A stretch of 64,000 nucleotides of DNA from Eonycteris spelaea (GCA_003508835.1 PUFA01000211.1:1488001-1552000), one strand, 5' to 3'; numbered from the stretch's first letter, positions 1 through 12,727 are shown. Numbers and translations are program-made. Notes: a model not told the origin generated them from the sequence alone.

Positions 1-32
1 TCTGAATTGCATCATATTTAAGTTGAGGATTG

Positions 33-56
33 TTTTTTTTTTTTTTTTTTTTTTTT
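33..56. repeat. poly(T) tract, 24 bp
   Basis: An uninterrupted run of 24 T. It could be the A-tail of a minus-strand retroelement, but the sequence to its right matches no family I recognise, so it is listed only as a homopolymer. Confidence 0.9.
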
Positions 57-2114
57 GAAGGGTAGGGGTGATGCTGAAGCCCTTTGGCTGGAGAGGTGGT
101 ATGTTCAAGGCGCCAAACTAGAAAGACACGTGGAAACTGACATAGGTTTCACAGCCAAAAAGGAAGGCTGCTTTGCTGAGGGACAATTCTCTAAAAGCCA
201 GCTTGTTAAGGAAAGATTCCTGAAATGACTATTGCCCAATTCACCTTCTTAAAACCAGCTTGTTTTAAGGGAAAGTCTTTCTGATGATAATCAGTGAATT
301 TTAACATAGTCCTTTTATTTTAGTGTTTTGTATGAGAAAATTTTAGGTTTTTACTTATTTTTTTTCTAATTCTTTGTTAAGCCATTTCCTTTTTGTCAAT
401 ATTTTCACATTTTAAGGACCCTTTATGCAATTTCTTTTCATTTATTGATTTATAAAAAGTAGTTTTAGGTTTTTATTAAACTTCTAGCAGTCGATTTAGA
501 ATGTCTTCAATAGATTTGACATTGTCAAATAGGTTTTAGTCGACTCTTACTATGTTAAGGAATGCCATTTTTTCAGCCTCAGCTCCTTGCTGTAGTTGGA
601 GGCAAGTGAGGCAGGGAGGAGACCTTGAGCCTGGAGGAAAGGAGGCTGGAGGCAGGGAAATGGAGAGGAAAATGAACTCAAGACACTGCCAGGCTGCTGA
701 TCTCAGATAAAGCAGAGGCTGGAGGGCAGACATAAGGGAGGGTTTGAGAGGCAGAGAGGAGGAAAGACTCAGGGCAAAGAGGACAGTGAAAGCTGTGGCT
801 GAGGATCTGAGGGAGAAGAGATTATGGGAGTCAGCCTCCAGTGAGCCCACACCTCCAGGTTCTCCAACCCCGTCCTGTGTAGTCCTCTCCCACATCGGAT
901 TGGGATGGCCTGTGTACCCAATAGGCTGTTGTGAAAATGATACTACTATTGTCTCATTTTAAGGAATGTCAGGAACTCTGTAAGATAATACAATGGTTAT
1001 TGTTGAATCAATCGCAATAGGATAGACTTGTGTGTCTGATGTGCAGCTCAAGCTAAACACTGAGACACAGGGGCTTGAAGATAAAGTTTCCTCGATTTGG
1101 CCAAAGTGAGAGGACTGGAGAACAAGATCTCTCAAATCCCTCTTCCTAAAAAATGGGCATGGAGAGTTTTTATGTGGCTTAGGAGTTAGGGAAGGGGAGT
1201 TTTCGGGAACCAATGGGAAAGTCTGCATTTCTTCAGTTACAAATAACATTTTTTACAAGCAGACTTCTGGCATCAGTAGCTGGTTGTGATTTTCTGAAGG
1301 CTTTTGTTCCTTCTATAAAACAAACTCATAAATTCTCCTTGTGATCCTGGAGTTATCTCCTGCTTGACAAAGAAACAGTACATCAGCAACTTTTGAAAAC
1401 AAAGAGTGCTAAGCAGGAAGAACTCAAGATTTTACAGAATATCTCATAAGTGTGCATCAGTGATGTTATCCATAAAGCAAAAGGCAGAACTAGACATCTT
1501 GTGACCATCGCGATTGTTTAAGCTATCATTGTTTTGTGCTTAACTAGCTGCATTTTTCTATTATCTCAAGCAAAGTGTACTTTTAAAACATTTCTCCTGG
1601 AACTTGCTTTACAGGCAGGCCTTCAAAACATGACTAACATATTTTCTTTAATCTTTGGACTGTAAGCTACATGACAAACAAAACAATGGAAACACTTAGT
1701 TAAAGCCTATACCTACATCTCTAGAGTCTATGAACTTATACCTAAACATGTTTACTATTGACTGCCAGTTCAATGCCATGTTGTGGGAAACTCAGTAATC
1801 CTGGGGAGAAGTACACATGGGGAAAACTGAGGCCTCCTGCCAGCAGCCTCATAAGTGAGGGCTTGGGTCATCTCAGCCTATAATTATTGCTGAGAATGCC
1901 TGGGGGTCCTTACCTGGGCCCACACTTCTTCTGGCGAGTTCCACAGACATTTCCACCTGATCCAATGTTGTGGCTAAACCATCCTCATGGTTTCTATTAC
2001 AATGGCAAAAAGGGACCTCAGCAATAACCATAAGGGTTCTTGGAAGAAAACAAGATTGATCATTCAGAAATTCTAGAGGGTGCATGGCATGCTAGAGTCA
2101 CACACTGAAGTTGA
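57..2114. other. No recognisable gene or repeat
   Basis: About 2 kb with no convincing coding frame and no repeat family I can name. Short frames on both strands lack domains or codon bias. Very diverged repeats cannot be excluded by eye. Confidence 0.5.
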
Positions 2115-2142
2115 GGGGAGAGAGAGAGTGAGAGAGAGAGGA
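2115..2142. repeat. (GA)n short microsatellite
   Basis: An imperfect GA dinucleotide run interrupted by one T. A run of nine G follows at 2185-2193. Confidence 0.8.
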
Positions 2143-2474
2143 TGCAAGTGAGCAGGTCTGGGATTCTGTCTTTATTGGTGTCAAGGGGGGGGGCTTGGGT
2201 TTCACAAATTCACTCTTTACTCATGTATTTAAAACATAAGAGAAGGAATTAAAGTGCAAGAAGAAAAAAGCAAGGTCACTCAGGCAGTCAGTTATCATTG
2301 TTACTGAGGGTTTCTAAAAAGGAGAACTTCATGAGTGGGCAGCCTGGCTCTTTAGTTGTGTAGCTAGCGATGTGTTTACTGGAGATGGATGTCTTTGAAT
2401 AGATGCTTGACAATCAAAAGCTTAATGTCAAGTACTTAAATTACAATAAAAAAGCTTATACTACAGTGCACCAT

Positions 2475-2660
2475 CTGGGAAGTAGATGCTCCTGCTTCAG
2501 CCCTCAGATGACACATTATTTTGGCTGTAACTGAATAAGATACCCCAGAATCATCCAGCTCATCCACCCTGAACTTCTGACCCACAGGAACCACTTGAGA
2601 TAATAAGTGGCTATTGTCATTTTAAGCTGTTACATTTGGGGTTAATTACTTGTGTAGACA
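2475..2660 (+). mobile_element. MLT1-like LTR 3' end (ERVL-MaLR type)
   Basis: The stretch has the typical order of a MaLR LTR 3' end: a 'gacccacaggaacc' segment, then 'tgagataataagtggctattg', then 'ttttaagctgtta'. In MaLR LTRs this is the region around the polyadenylation signal and the 3' terminus. The 5' part of the LTR is not recognisable. This is a solitary fossil, assigned by motif resemblance only. Confidence 0.5.
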
Positions 2661-2850
2661 GAGGAGACAGAAGAGCAGAGGAAGGGGAGATGTGGAGCAA
2701 AGGAGAACTTAAGGCTCCAGGTCCCAGGTGTCCTGACTCTGCGTGCTCTTTTGGGCCCTGCATGCATCTCTAATGAAATGCTGTATTTTATAAATTGGGA
2801 AAATTGACAAATTGGTCATTGTGGAAATATCCTTAGGTGAACTGACTTTC

Positions 2851-2905
2851 AGAGAATTGATTTTCTGTTAATAAACTTAGAGAATTGATTTCTGTTAATA
2901 ACTTT
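2851..2905. repeat. 28-bp direct tandem duplication
   Basis: Two adjacent copies of a unit beginning 'agagaattgatt' and ending 'ctgttaataa(a)ctt', at 2851-2878 and 2879-2905. They differ by small indels. Confidence 0.85.
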
Positions 2906-3028
2906 GTATTTTGGAAGCATGGAACCAGGGTTTAAGAAAACATTTCAATTGAGAGATGTTAAGGTGGGTTGCTATGAATAAGTATTAAGATAGAAGGTAG
3001 CTGAGATAGAAGATTGAGAGACATGTAT

Positions 3029-3064
3029 CTCCTCTCTCTCTGTCTCTGTCTCTCTGTCTCTCTG

Positions 3065-3097
<33 letters not shown>

Positions 3098-3100
3098 GTC
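3029..3100. repeat. (TCTCTG)n / (TC)n microsatellite
   Basis: A pyrimidine-rich tract alternating 'tctctg' and 'tctctctg' units over about 70 bp. Confidence 0.95.
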
Positions 3101-3549
3101 ATTATAAAACAAATGTAATAAGTTTCCTATCCTTAGGTGACAATACTTAACTTTTTGATTTCTAATAATCTGTGATTATGTTTGAGGATAAATTTACCTA
3201 TACAGGATGATGATAAGAATGTAATTTGCTAATAGAGTAAAAGGAGAAATTGGATTTGTAAATAATGTCTACACATTATTTAAAAGGTGCTTCAAAGATG
3301 AAAACCCCACTTTCACAAAGATGTGGAGGCTTGCTTCCCCTTGTAAATACCCTCTGATTGCCAGCCAGCAAGCCAGCTGCAACTACATCTGAAGGTTTCT
3401 GCAAGGCATTGATTGAAAACCATTTAATTGTCTTAAGAAGAGAAAAATGGGAAGATGGTGTTTACTACACACCATGGGCCACCCTTGGGGTTATGAGTGC
3501 TAAAAATGACCTCCTCATTCCTCATGACTGGTTTCTAAGAAGGGTGTTG

Positions 3550-3690
3550 CTGGCCCCATTTTAGGGAAAATTCATGCTGAGGAATGTTAAATAAATTGCC
3601 AAGTCACCCAGCTAATAAGTGAGATGGGGACTTGAACTCGGTATGCTGGTTCTGTGCCTCAATGTAGCTCACATGAGGTCTGAAGTATCT
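3550..3690 (-). mobile_element. MIR SINE fragment
   Basis: Diverged match to the reverse complement of the MIR core: a 'ccccatttta' start, 'gccaagtcacccagctaataagtgag', then 'gacttgaactcggt'. MIR is an ancient tRNA-derived SINE. Confidence 0.6.
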
Positions 3691-3719
3691 TAGGGGCAAT
3701 GCTCTTAAAGGGTTCAGAA

Positions 3720-4200
3720 CAGACCTCCCTAGATATGATACTTTGGCATGTTAATTATTTTGAGCTGAAGGCAATTGAGACCCTGGAGGCTCAAAAGAAA
3801 CTTTTACCTCTCCTTTAAAGAAGTTAAATTTGAGACCTTGCCCACAATAAGAGTTATTACCAGTGACAACTTTTATGACATTTCTATAGGGTAGAGGAAA
3901 CTTCTAATTACTAAATATCTACTCTTCTTATCATCCTACAATGTATTCCTCCCTGCTGTGCCCCAAGGCACCTTACCTTATCCTTAGCTCACAGAATGCC
4001 ATTATACTTCATTTTCCCTTTCTGTCTCTGAACCTCTCATGTATGTGAGTCTCTGACTTTCTTGTGTATGCAGGGTTCGCATAAATATGTATGTCATTAA
4101 ATTTGGTTATTTTCTCCTGTCAATCTGTCTCATGTTAATTCGATTAGATCAGCCAGAAGAACCTAAAATGGTAAGGAAAGTTTGGTCCCCTCTCCCCTAT
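3720..4200 (+). mobile_element. LTR-like endogenous retrovirus fragment (probable class I)
   Basis: The block reads like a solitary LTR: a 5' part with 'gagctgaaggcaattgagac', an internal 'gggtagaggaaacttctaatta', then a 3' part with 'catgtcattaaatttggtta' and 'ctcctgtcaatctgtctcatg', ending in 'agccagaagaacctaaa'. I recognise this 3' segment as a recurrent LTR end in laurasiatherian genomes but cannot give a subfamily. No viral coding sequence is attached. Confidence 0.4.
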
Positions 4201-4334
4201 CATTAAAGTCTTTGTGATAAATGTGCAGTGTTGGTGGCCAGGATCAGGGCTTGCCAGAAGCACAGATGACCCTGTGGGCCTGGGGATGTCTAGGGAAGAA
4301 AAGAGGCAGAGCTTAGGTCTGCATTATAGAGGAG

Positions 4335-4600
4335 AAGCCTATGAGCTTTGACATCCATCTTAAGCATCAGCTACAGGAAGTCTTCCCAGAATCACAGGCT
4401 GGGCCCAGTACCTGATTTGGGCCCTGCTGGCTCTATTAGCATTTGCCACCTCATATTGAAATTCTCTTTGTTTCTCTCTTCTTCTGTAGACCCCGAGTTT
4501 CCTAAGGGCAGGGCCATGACTCAGTCATCCTGGTACACTAACTAACCAAGCAGCTAGTCTGGGGCTGGCATGAGGAAGGAGCTCACTAAATGACCACTGA
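4335..4600 (+). mobile_element. L2 LINE 3' end fragment
   Basis: The L2 3' signature is present in diverged form: 'agaccccgagtttcctaagggcagggccatg' followed by a 'ggctggcatgaggaaggagctcactaaatg' end, the ancestral 'gcacagtgcctggcacatagtaggcgctcaataaat' region. The halves of each motif are only partly conserved, as expected for this age. Confidence 0.55.
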
Positions 4601-5517
4601 GCTGAATGGAACTGAAGCAGGGATGAGAGAAGGTAACTCATGGGCCCAGAAAGGAGAGCACAGAGCTGCCAGAATGAATGGACAACTGCCTGCCACCTCC
4701 CCCCACCCATCCCATGCTCAGGGAGCCAGCAGGCCTGAGTGAGAGCCAGGGAAGGCTCGAGCCAGGGGTGGATCTGTGGGATGGGTCTTGGGAAGCAATA
4801 TATACATGGGAGCATTTAAAATCTACACTTGTGTATCTGAAGTGAGTCAGACTGAGACTCCTGGAGGCCCCTCCCAATAATGAAAGTGTCACTTAAGAGC
4901 CTGGGTGAATCCTGGTTTATGAAATGCAGAGGCCCCTGCCTTAAAAGTGTTCCAGTAAAATGCTACCAGAGCTTTCCTTTCTTTAATCCCCATAAAAGGG
5001 TTGTCTGTGCTAAAAAATGCATGCCTGCTGTTTGATATAGTTTCTTGACGTCTTTTAACCAGAAGCCAGTCAACATGTCTGGCCACTGACAGGTGCAAGA
5101 ATTTATAGACTTCCTCCCTCCCCAGACTTATGGTCTAGTAAGGGGAGAGAACAAATAGAAAGGACAGGAAACTTATATGGTTAAACTCTCTTTCTGCTTT
5201 CTATTACCTTTCTTTCCTTTCCCTCTTTCTCAGCCTTTCTTTCTCATTGCAGGTGCAAATAATATGTATGTGTAGTTATTCTCCTCATTTCATAGCACAC
5301 TATCTTCATCAGTCCCTGAGTTTTCATTTTATTATTTTTATAATATTTTTTATGACATCTTTATATCACACCCTCTCTCAGAAAGGACTTATTCTAGGAG
5401 CTTAAATATATGTCCTTAGGTAATTTACAATCCTAAAAACTATATAGGAATATTCTACAGGTAGGCATTTTGTAGGTGTAATTTTCTTTCATTAAATGCT
5501 CATTCTTAACTGTATAG
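4601..5517. other. No recognisable gene or repeat
   Basis: Unassigned sequence with a pyrimidine-rich patch around 5180-5250. Overlapping minus-strand frames near 4525-5098 show no domain. Confidence 0.5.
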
Positions 5518-5620
5518 TTTGATGCATTCTTGATATATAATATACTGTAAATGATATACAATATATGATATATGATGATATATAATGCATAATGATTCAT
5601 AATATATAATGTATAACACA
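5518..5620. repeat. AT-rich low-complexity repeat
   Basis: Irregular repetition of 'atgatatataatgcataatg'-like units, almost pure A/T with scattered G and C. It lies just before the 3' end of an old minus-strand L1. Confidence 0.7.
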
Positions 5621-5629
5621 TGATTAACC

Positions 5630-6653
5630 ACCACATCATCAAATATAGAAAATTTTTATCTTCTCCAAGTTTCTTCATGACTTTTCTAGTCAATCCCCAC
5701 GCCATAGAGGCAATTACTGTTAAAAATTCTGTACTCCACATTAGTTTTGCTGATTCTTCAAGAACAGAAATCATATAGAACATAGTCTTTAATGTCTGTC
5801 TTCCTTTATGCAACAGAATGGTTTAAAAAGTCACTGTATCGCTCACTCCTTTGTGTTACTAAGCTGTATTCTGTTGTAGGAGAGCACACATTTTACCCAT
5901 TCATTAGTTAATGAACATTTGGGTTGCCTCTACTATTTGACATTTGTGTACAAGTCTTTATGTGGAATTATGCTTTCATTCCTTTCGGATAAATACGCAG
6001 GAGTGGAATGGCTGGGTCATTGAGGAATATATGTTTAAATTTATAGGAAACTGGGAAATTTATTCCCAAATTGTTTTGTGCCATTGAACATTGCCACTGG
6101 TAATGTATGACAATTCTATTCTATTTTAGTAAGTGTGTAAGACTATCTCAATGTAGTTTTAATTGGCATTTCCCTGATTACTTACGATATTGCGTTTTCT
6201 TCTTATGTGCTTATTGGCCCTTGGTATGTCTTCTTTAATAAAGAATGTAGATCCTTTTCCCATTTTTCCTGTGGGATTGTTTATATTTTTATTGTTAATG
6301 CTTAGAAGTTCAAGTACATATTTTAGATTTAAGTACTGTAAATATTTTCTAATCTATAGGTTGCCTTTTCATTTTCTTAATGGGATCTTTTGATAAGCAG
6401 ACATTTTTTATTTTAATGAAGTCTATTGTATCAAGATTTTTTGTTTTGTTTTAGGGCCGGTGCTTTTTTGTACTTAGAAATCTTTGCCTATATTCACCTA
6501 AGTTCATGAAGATATTCTATTTTTCTAGAGGATTTATATTTTAAACTTTTTATGTTTAAATCTATGACCCATCTCTAGTTAATTTTTATTTGTCATATGA
6601 TTTGAGGGTGGGGGTTCATTTTTCTTTCCATGCAGTTGTTCCAGAACCATTTA
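5630..6653 (-). mobile_element. Old L1M LINE, 3' UTR and ORF2 C-terminal part (left segment)
   Basis: Read on the minus strand this is the ORF2 tail and 3' UTR of an old L1. Diagnostic antisense strings include 'gaacatttgggttgcctc', 'ggagtggaatggctgggtca' and 'attggcatttccctgatta'. The element stops inside 'tccagaaccattta' and resumes after 12715 with the same letters, because a younger L1 inserted there. All frames are broken. Confidence 0.8.
6642..6653. repeat. Target-site duplication, left copy (12 bp)
   Basis: 'cagaaccattta' is identical to 12716-12727 and flanks the L1 at 6654-12715. This is the hallmark of target-primed reverse transcription. Confidence 0.9.
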
Positions 6654-6889
6654 TTTATTTATATTTATTTCTTTAAAAATTTTTAAAATTAATTAATTAA
6701 TTCTTTTTTTATTGAAGAAATGATTTAAATTCCCCCCCCCATCTACCACCACCCTCCCCTACCCTCTGGTAACCACTAGTCCATTGTCCATGTTCATGAG
6801 TCTCTGTTTGTCCTGTTCATTTGTTGCTTTTAGGTTTATATCCCACATATAAGTGATAGAATGTGATTTTCAAATTCTGTCTGGCTTAT

Positions 6890-9800
6890 TTAGCTTAGTA
6901 TGATTATTTCAGGGTCCATCCATGTTGTCACAAATGGCAGTATTTCATCTCTTCTTATGGCTGAGTAATATACCATTGTATATATGTACCACAGCTTCTT
7001 TATCCAATCATCTATTGTAGAACACTTCAGTTGCTTCCATGTCCTGGCCACCATGAATAATGTTGCTATGAACATTGATGTGCAAATATCTTTGCAGATA
7101 TGAGTTTTCAAGTCTTTGGGGGAAAATACCCAGTAGAGGGATTACTGGATCATATGGTAGATCAATTCTTAGTTTTCTTGAGGAAACTCCATATTGTTTT
7201 CCATAGCAGCTATACCAATTTGCAGTACCACCAGCAGTATATGAGGGGTCCTTCTTCTCTGCATCCTCTCCAGCACTTGTTATTATTTGTCTTATTGATA
7301 TAGCCATTCTAACAGGTGTCAGATGATATTTCATTGTTTGGTTTGCATTTCCCTAATAGCTAGTGTGTCGAGCATCTTTTCATATGTTTGTTGGCCATTC
7401 GTGTCTTTTTGGGAGAAGTGTCTGTTCAAGTTCTCTGGCCATTTTTTAATTGGATTGTTTGTGGGTTTTTTTTGTTGTTGTTGTTATTGAGTTGTATGAG
7501 TTCTTTTATATTTTGGATATTAGGCCCTTATCAGATGCATTGCTTGCAAATATATCTTCCCATTGGATGGTTGTCCTTTACCTTGTTGATGGTTTCTTTT
7601 GCTGTGCAGAAGCTTTTTAGTTTGATGTAGTTCCATTATTTATTTTTACTTTTACTTCCCTTGCCTTTGAGGCAAATTCATAAAATCCTCTTTAAGTCCA
7701 AAGTCCTTGAGTTTAGTTCCTATGTTTTCTTTATGCATTTTATTGTTTCAGGTCTTATATTCAGGTCCTTAATCCATTTTGAGTTAATTTTGGTGTGTGG
7801 TGATAGAAGCAATCTAGTTTCATTCTTTTTGCAGGTGGCTTTCCAGTTTTCCCAGCACCATTTATTGAAGAGGCTTTCTTTCTCCACTGTATATTTTTGG
7901 CTTTTTGTCAAAAATTATTTGCTCATATAAATATGGAGTTACTTATGAACCCTCAATTGTGTCCCACTGGTCTGTGTGTCTGTTTTGCAGCCAATACCAG
8001 GCTGTCTTGATTACTGTCACTTCATAGCATAATTTGAAGTCAGGCAGAATAATGCCCCAGCCTCATTCTTGTTTTCTCAGGATAGCTTTGGCAGTTGGGG
8101 TCTTTTGTGCTTCCACACAAATCTGATGATTTTTTTTTTGTTGCATTTCTTTAAAAAAATGTTGATTAGATTTTGATGGGAACTGCATTAAATATGTATA
8201 ATGCTTTAGGTAGCATGGTCATTTTAACTATGTTAATTCTTACCATCCAAGAACATGGAATATCTTTCCATTTCTTATATCTTCTTTCGATTTTTTTAAC
8301 AGGGTCTTGTAGTTTTCATTATATATAGGTTTCGCATGTTTTGTTAGATTTATTCCTAGGTATTTATTCTTTTTGTTGCAATTGCAAGAGAATTATTTTT
8401 TCCACTTCTTTTTCTGACACTTCATTATTAGAGTATAGAAACATTATGGAGTTTTTGAACATTGATTTTGTATACAGAGTCTTTACTGTATTTGCTTATT
8501 TCTAGTAGTGTTCTTGTGGACTCTTTAGGGTTTTCTATATAGAGAATCATGTCATCTGTGAATAGTGACAGTTTGATTTCTTCATTTCTTATTTGGATGC
8601 CTTTTATATATTTCTCTTGTATGATTGCACTCATTAGGACCTCCAATGTTATATTGAATAATAGTGGTGATAGCAGCCTTGCTTTGTTCCTGATCTTAGA
8701 GGGAAGGTGTTAAGTTTTCATATTAAGTATAATGTTGTTGAGGTTTTGTCATATATGACCTTTTATATTAAAGGTACTTTCCTTCCATACAGATTTTGTT
8801 GAGTATTTTGATCATAAATGGGTGCTGTAACTTGTCGAAGGCTTTTCCGAGTCTATTTTTATGATCATATGATTCTATTTTTTTAATTTGTTTATGTGGT
8901 ATATCATATTAATCGATTTGTGTATGTTGAACCATCCCTGTGCTCTGAGATGAAGCCCACTTGATTGTGGTATATATCTTTAATATGTTGCTGTATTTGG
9001 TTCGCTAGTATCTTATTTAGGATTTTTGGATTTGTGTTCATGAGAGATATTGGTCTGTAGTTTTTTCTTTTTGTGTGTTATCTTTACCAGTTTGGTATCA
9101 GGTAATATTGGCCTCATAAAATGAGTTGGGAAGTATTGCCTCCTCTTCGATTTTTGGAAGAGTTTGAGGAAAATAGTATTAAATCTTTGAATGTTTGGTA
9201 AAATTCACTGGTGAAGCCATCTGGTCCTGGACTTTTACTTTTTGGTAGGTTTTTGATGATTGTTTCAATTTCCATACTGCTGATTGGTCTATTTTAGATT
9301 TTCCAGTTCTCTTTGATTCTGTCTAGGAAGGTTGTATTTTTCTAAGTACTGGTCCATTTTTCTAGGTTATTAAATTTGGTGTTATATACTTTTTCATAGT
9401 ATTCTTGTATGATATTTGGTATTTCTGCAGTGTTTGTTTAATTTCATCCCTGATTTTGTTTATTTGTGTCTTTCTCTTTTTTCTTTAGTGAGTCTAGCCA
9501 GGGGTTTGTCAATTTTATTAACCTTCTCAAAGAACCAGCTCTTTGTTGTTATTTTTCTATTTTTTTTGTTTTTAATTTCATTTATTTATGCTCTAATTTT
9601 GATTATTTCTTTCCTTCTGCTGATTTAGGCTTCATGTTCTTCCTTTCTAGTTTTTAAGATGAAGTGTTAGGTTGTTTATTTGGGCTCATTCTTTTTTTGG
9701 AGATAGCCTGTAATGATGAACTTTCCTCTTATGCCTACTTTTGCTGTGTCCCAAAAGTTTTGATATGTTGTGTTATCATTATCATTTGTTTCTATGTATC

Positions 9801-10590
9801 TCTTGATCTCTCTTTTTATTTCTTCTCTGACCCAGTTATTCTTCAGTAACATGTTGTTTAATCTCCATATTTTGTTTTTCCTGCTTTCTTTTTCAGTTGA
9901 TCTCTAGTTTCAAAGCATTATGATCAGAGAATATGGTTGGTATGATTTCAACCCTCTTTATTTGTTGAGGCTATCTCTCTGTCCCAGTATGTGGTTGATC
10001 CTTGAGAATTCCATGTTCCCTAGAGAAGAATGTATAAGCAGCAGCTGTTTAGGGATGAAAGGCTCTGTAAATGTCAATTATGTCCTTTTGGTCTAATGTG
10101 TCATTTAAGGATGTAATTTTCTCATTGATTTTCTGTTTGGATGATCTATTCATATCCAACAGTGGCGTATTTAAGGTTCCACTATGATACTGTTTTGGTC
10201 TGTTTCTTCCCTTTAGCTCTGTTAGTAATTGGTTTATATATTTTGGGGTTCCCTGATTGGAACATAGATATTAATAAGTGTTATGTCTTCTTCATGCATT
10301 ATTCCCTTATCATTATGAGACGTTCTTTAGTATCTTCTTTATCTTTCTTATTTTGAAGTCTCTTCATCCAATATTAGTAACTGCTACTCCCACTTTACTC
10401 TGAATGCCATTTGCTTGAAATATCATTTTCCACCCCTTTCACTTTGAGTCTATTTTGTCTTTGGAATGGAGGTGTATCTCCTGGAGGCAGCATATGATTA
10501 GGTTTTGATTTTTGATTCAATCTGCAACTCTGCCTTTTTATTGGTGAGTTCAGTCCATTTACATTAGGGTGATTATCAAAAATATGACGT
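6890..10590 (-). pseudogene. L1 ORF2 pseudogene (endonuclease-reverse transcriptase)
   Basis: ORF2p nicks the target and reverse-transcribes the element RNA. Surviving minus-strand pieces, from C- to N-terminus, are: a C-terminal stretch at 7008-7334 with 'YHLTPVRMAIS' and 'DPVIPLLGIFP'; '[10 protein letters not shown]' and '[13 protein letters not shown]' at 7720-7911; and the RT palm at 8428-8646, '[11 protein letters not shown]'. The palm carries TDD where L1 normally has ADD. The endonuclease N-terminus lies near 10560. Several frameshifts separate these blocks. Confidence 0.88.
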
Positions 10591-11059
10591 CATCTTATAG
10601 TCATTTTACCTTTTGCTTTCTGGTAGCTCTGTTTCCATTGCTTCCTTTATCCTTGTGTTTCTATTTTCTTTATTTTGGTTGGCTTTTGTGGGTTTTCCTT
10701 CTGGTCTTTCTTGTTTTATGTTATATATTTTGGTTCTGAAACTTGTCGTGTGTTTACCAACTAATATGTAAGGATAGTTCTATTTTATACAGTTGTCCTT
10801 TTTCTTCTGTGCTTGCCTTATCTCCATTCTTTTTGTGAATTTGGATCTTCGAATCCTCCTTTTTTCGTCATCGTTGTCTCAATTTATGTATGCTGAGGCA
10901 TTCATTACTATCTTGCTAGAGCAAATCTCTTCTATTTTTGAGCTTATATGTCCCATCGCTAGTAAGGGTTGCACTCTTCTGGCTTCTATCAGCCTGCAAG
11001 TCACCTTATTCCTAAATTATGTATATATATTTTTGTCATTTTGTTTTAGGTGAGCTAAT

Positions 11060-12000
11060 CCCTTTCTGTATATCCCATAGTGCAGGCCTCATAGTGGAGA
11101 ACCCTTCAATTTTTATATGTCTGGAAGTCTTACTTTCACCTTCATATACTAAAGGAGAGCTTACATTATTTTTGGATGGTTTTATCCCTTTCACTTAATA
11201 GTTTTGAAATTTGATTCCACTTTCTTTCTGGCTTGTAAGGTTTGTGCTGAGAATCCAACATTAATCTAATGGGTTTTTCCTTTATAGGTTACCATTTTTT
11301 CCTGGCTGCCCTGAGTATTTTTTTCTTTGTTGTTGATGTTTTGATAATTTTAATACAACGTGTCTTGGTAAAGGCCTTTTCAGGTTGAGATAAATTGGAT
11401 GTTCTGTTGAATTCTTTGAATTCCAAAGCTCCAGCTCATTCCTTAAGATTTGGGAAATTATCATCCACTATTTGTCCGGAAATGCTTTTCTCATCCCTGT
11501 TCCTTTTCCGTGTCTTCAAATAATGCCCATTATTCTTATGTTTCCTCTCCTGATGGTATCAGCTAGTTTCTTGTATTTCTTTTTCATTATTTTTTATCCT
11601 TTGGTTTCTCTTTTCCTTCCGATTTATTTCTAGATTTCTGTCTTCGATATCACTGATCCTTTCCTCCATTTGGTCGACTCTATTTCCCAAGCTTGTTATT
11701 TCATTTTTCAACTCTTGAAGTGTTTTTTGTTTGTTTGTTTGTTTTTAGTTTCCAGAAGCTCTATTAGGTTATTTTTGTTGAGGGTTTCGATCTTCTTGCT
11801 AAAGAAGTCATTCTGCCTCATCTAGTTGTTTTTTCAGTTCCTGAAACTGTTGATACGATTCGTTTGAATCTCATTGAGTTTTTTCGGAAGTACCATTCTT
11901 ATCCCTGTCATATTTCTATGTCTGTAAAGCTTATTTTCTGGAGATTTTTCTCTTTCTTTCTGAGATGCCTTGTCACATTGGTTGTTCATGTGTGTTTAAT
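11060..12000 (-). pseudogene. L1 ORF1 pseudogene (RNA-binding protein)
   Basis: ORF1p is the L1 nucleic-acid chaperone that forms the RNP. The minus-strand block 11282-11464 keeps a recognisable C-terminal half ('LRNELELWN', 'LPRHVVLKLSK'), matching the conserved 'PRHIIIK' region of L1 ORF1. The N-terminal half is poorly conserved and its limits are approximate. Confidence 0.7.
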
Positions 12001-12715
12001 TGACTATTTCTCTGCCTGGGCATCAATGGAAGTGTGTTCTGTTTTTTTTTTTCCTCCCCCCAGAAAGAAAATTTATTATATAATCGTCCCTATCCTGTTG
12101 CACAGAAGTGTTTTTCTTTTGTTTCCCAGTAGGTGACATCTAAAGTTCCTTATATGTCTGCTTTAATACAAACTGTTAATAATGTCTTTTTTTTCTTATA
12201 GATGTTTAATCACACTCGCTACCCTCAGTCTCAGTTCCTGTCAGTGTTACCAACAGTTTCGGTAGAGTTTGCTCAGATTCCCCTAGGGCTCCCTCTGTCT
12301 TTGAGGGTTGGTGGGAGGGACTCTCTGGTTTGGGGGATGGGGGTTATAGCTCAGTCTCTGTTTTGCAACTGTGGCCTATAAAAATTAATTTTTTTTCCTG
12401 CCATCCTGCTTCTCTGCTTTCTGCCCATATCAGGGCCCTGCTGCCTGCTGCATGGAACTTACAACTTTCCTAGGCGAGCTCCTGCTAGGAACTCAGGTGG
12501 CTGTAAGAGGCAGTTTTCTTTATTTCTCCCAGTCCACCACCTGACACCCAGGTTTCTGACCTGCGGTAGCTCTTATGCACAGATCCCACGCTCAAATGTG
12601 TTAGTGTGCAGTTTGGGTGTTTTTTTGTTGAGTTTTTAGATGTTCAGCTTATTGTTGTCTCAAAGTGAGAGATCTGGGACGTCTCTCACTTCACCATGTT
12701 TCTGAAATTCTGAGA

Positions 12716-12727
12716 CAGAACCATTTA
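12716..12727. repeat. Target-site duplication, right copy (12 bp)
   Basis: 'cagaaccattta', identical to the left copy at 6642-6653. Confidence 0.9.

Larger units (their letters stand above)
6654..12715 (-). mobile_element. Near full-length L1 LINE (6.06 kb), inserted into an older L1
   Basis: On the minus strand the order is 5' UTR (about 12000-12715), ORF1 (about 11060-12000), ORF2 (about 6890-10590) and a 3' UTR with an A-rich tail, seen as 'tttatttatatttattt' at the left edge. A perfect 12-bp TSD bounds it, and its 5' end lies exactly against the right TSD, so it is essentially full length. The coding frames carry many stops and frameshifts, so it is inactive. Its 5' half differs clearly from the L1 at 13412-20223, suggesting a different L1 lineage. 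Confidence 0.92.

Noticed and set aside
5433..5813. 126-codon minus-strand frame with a tyrosine/isoleucine-rich run
   Set aside because: The run is the translation of an AT-rich low-complexity repeat.
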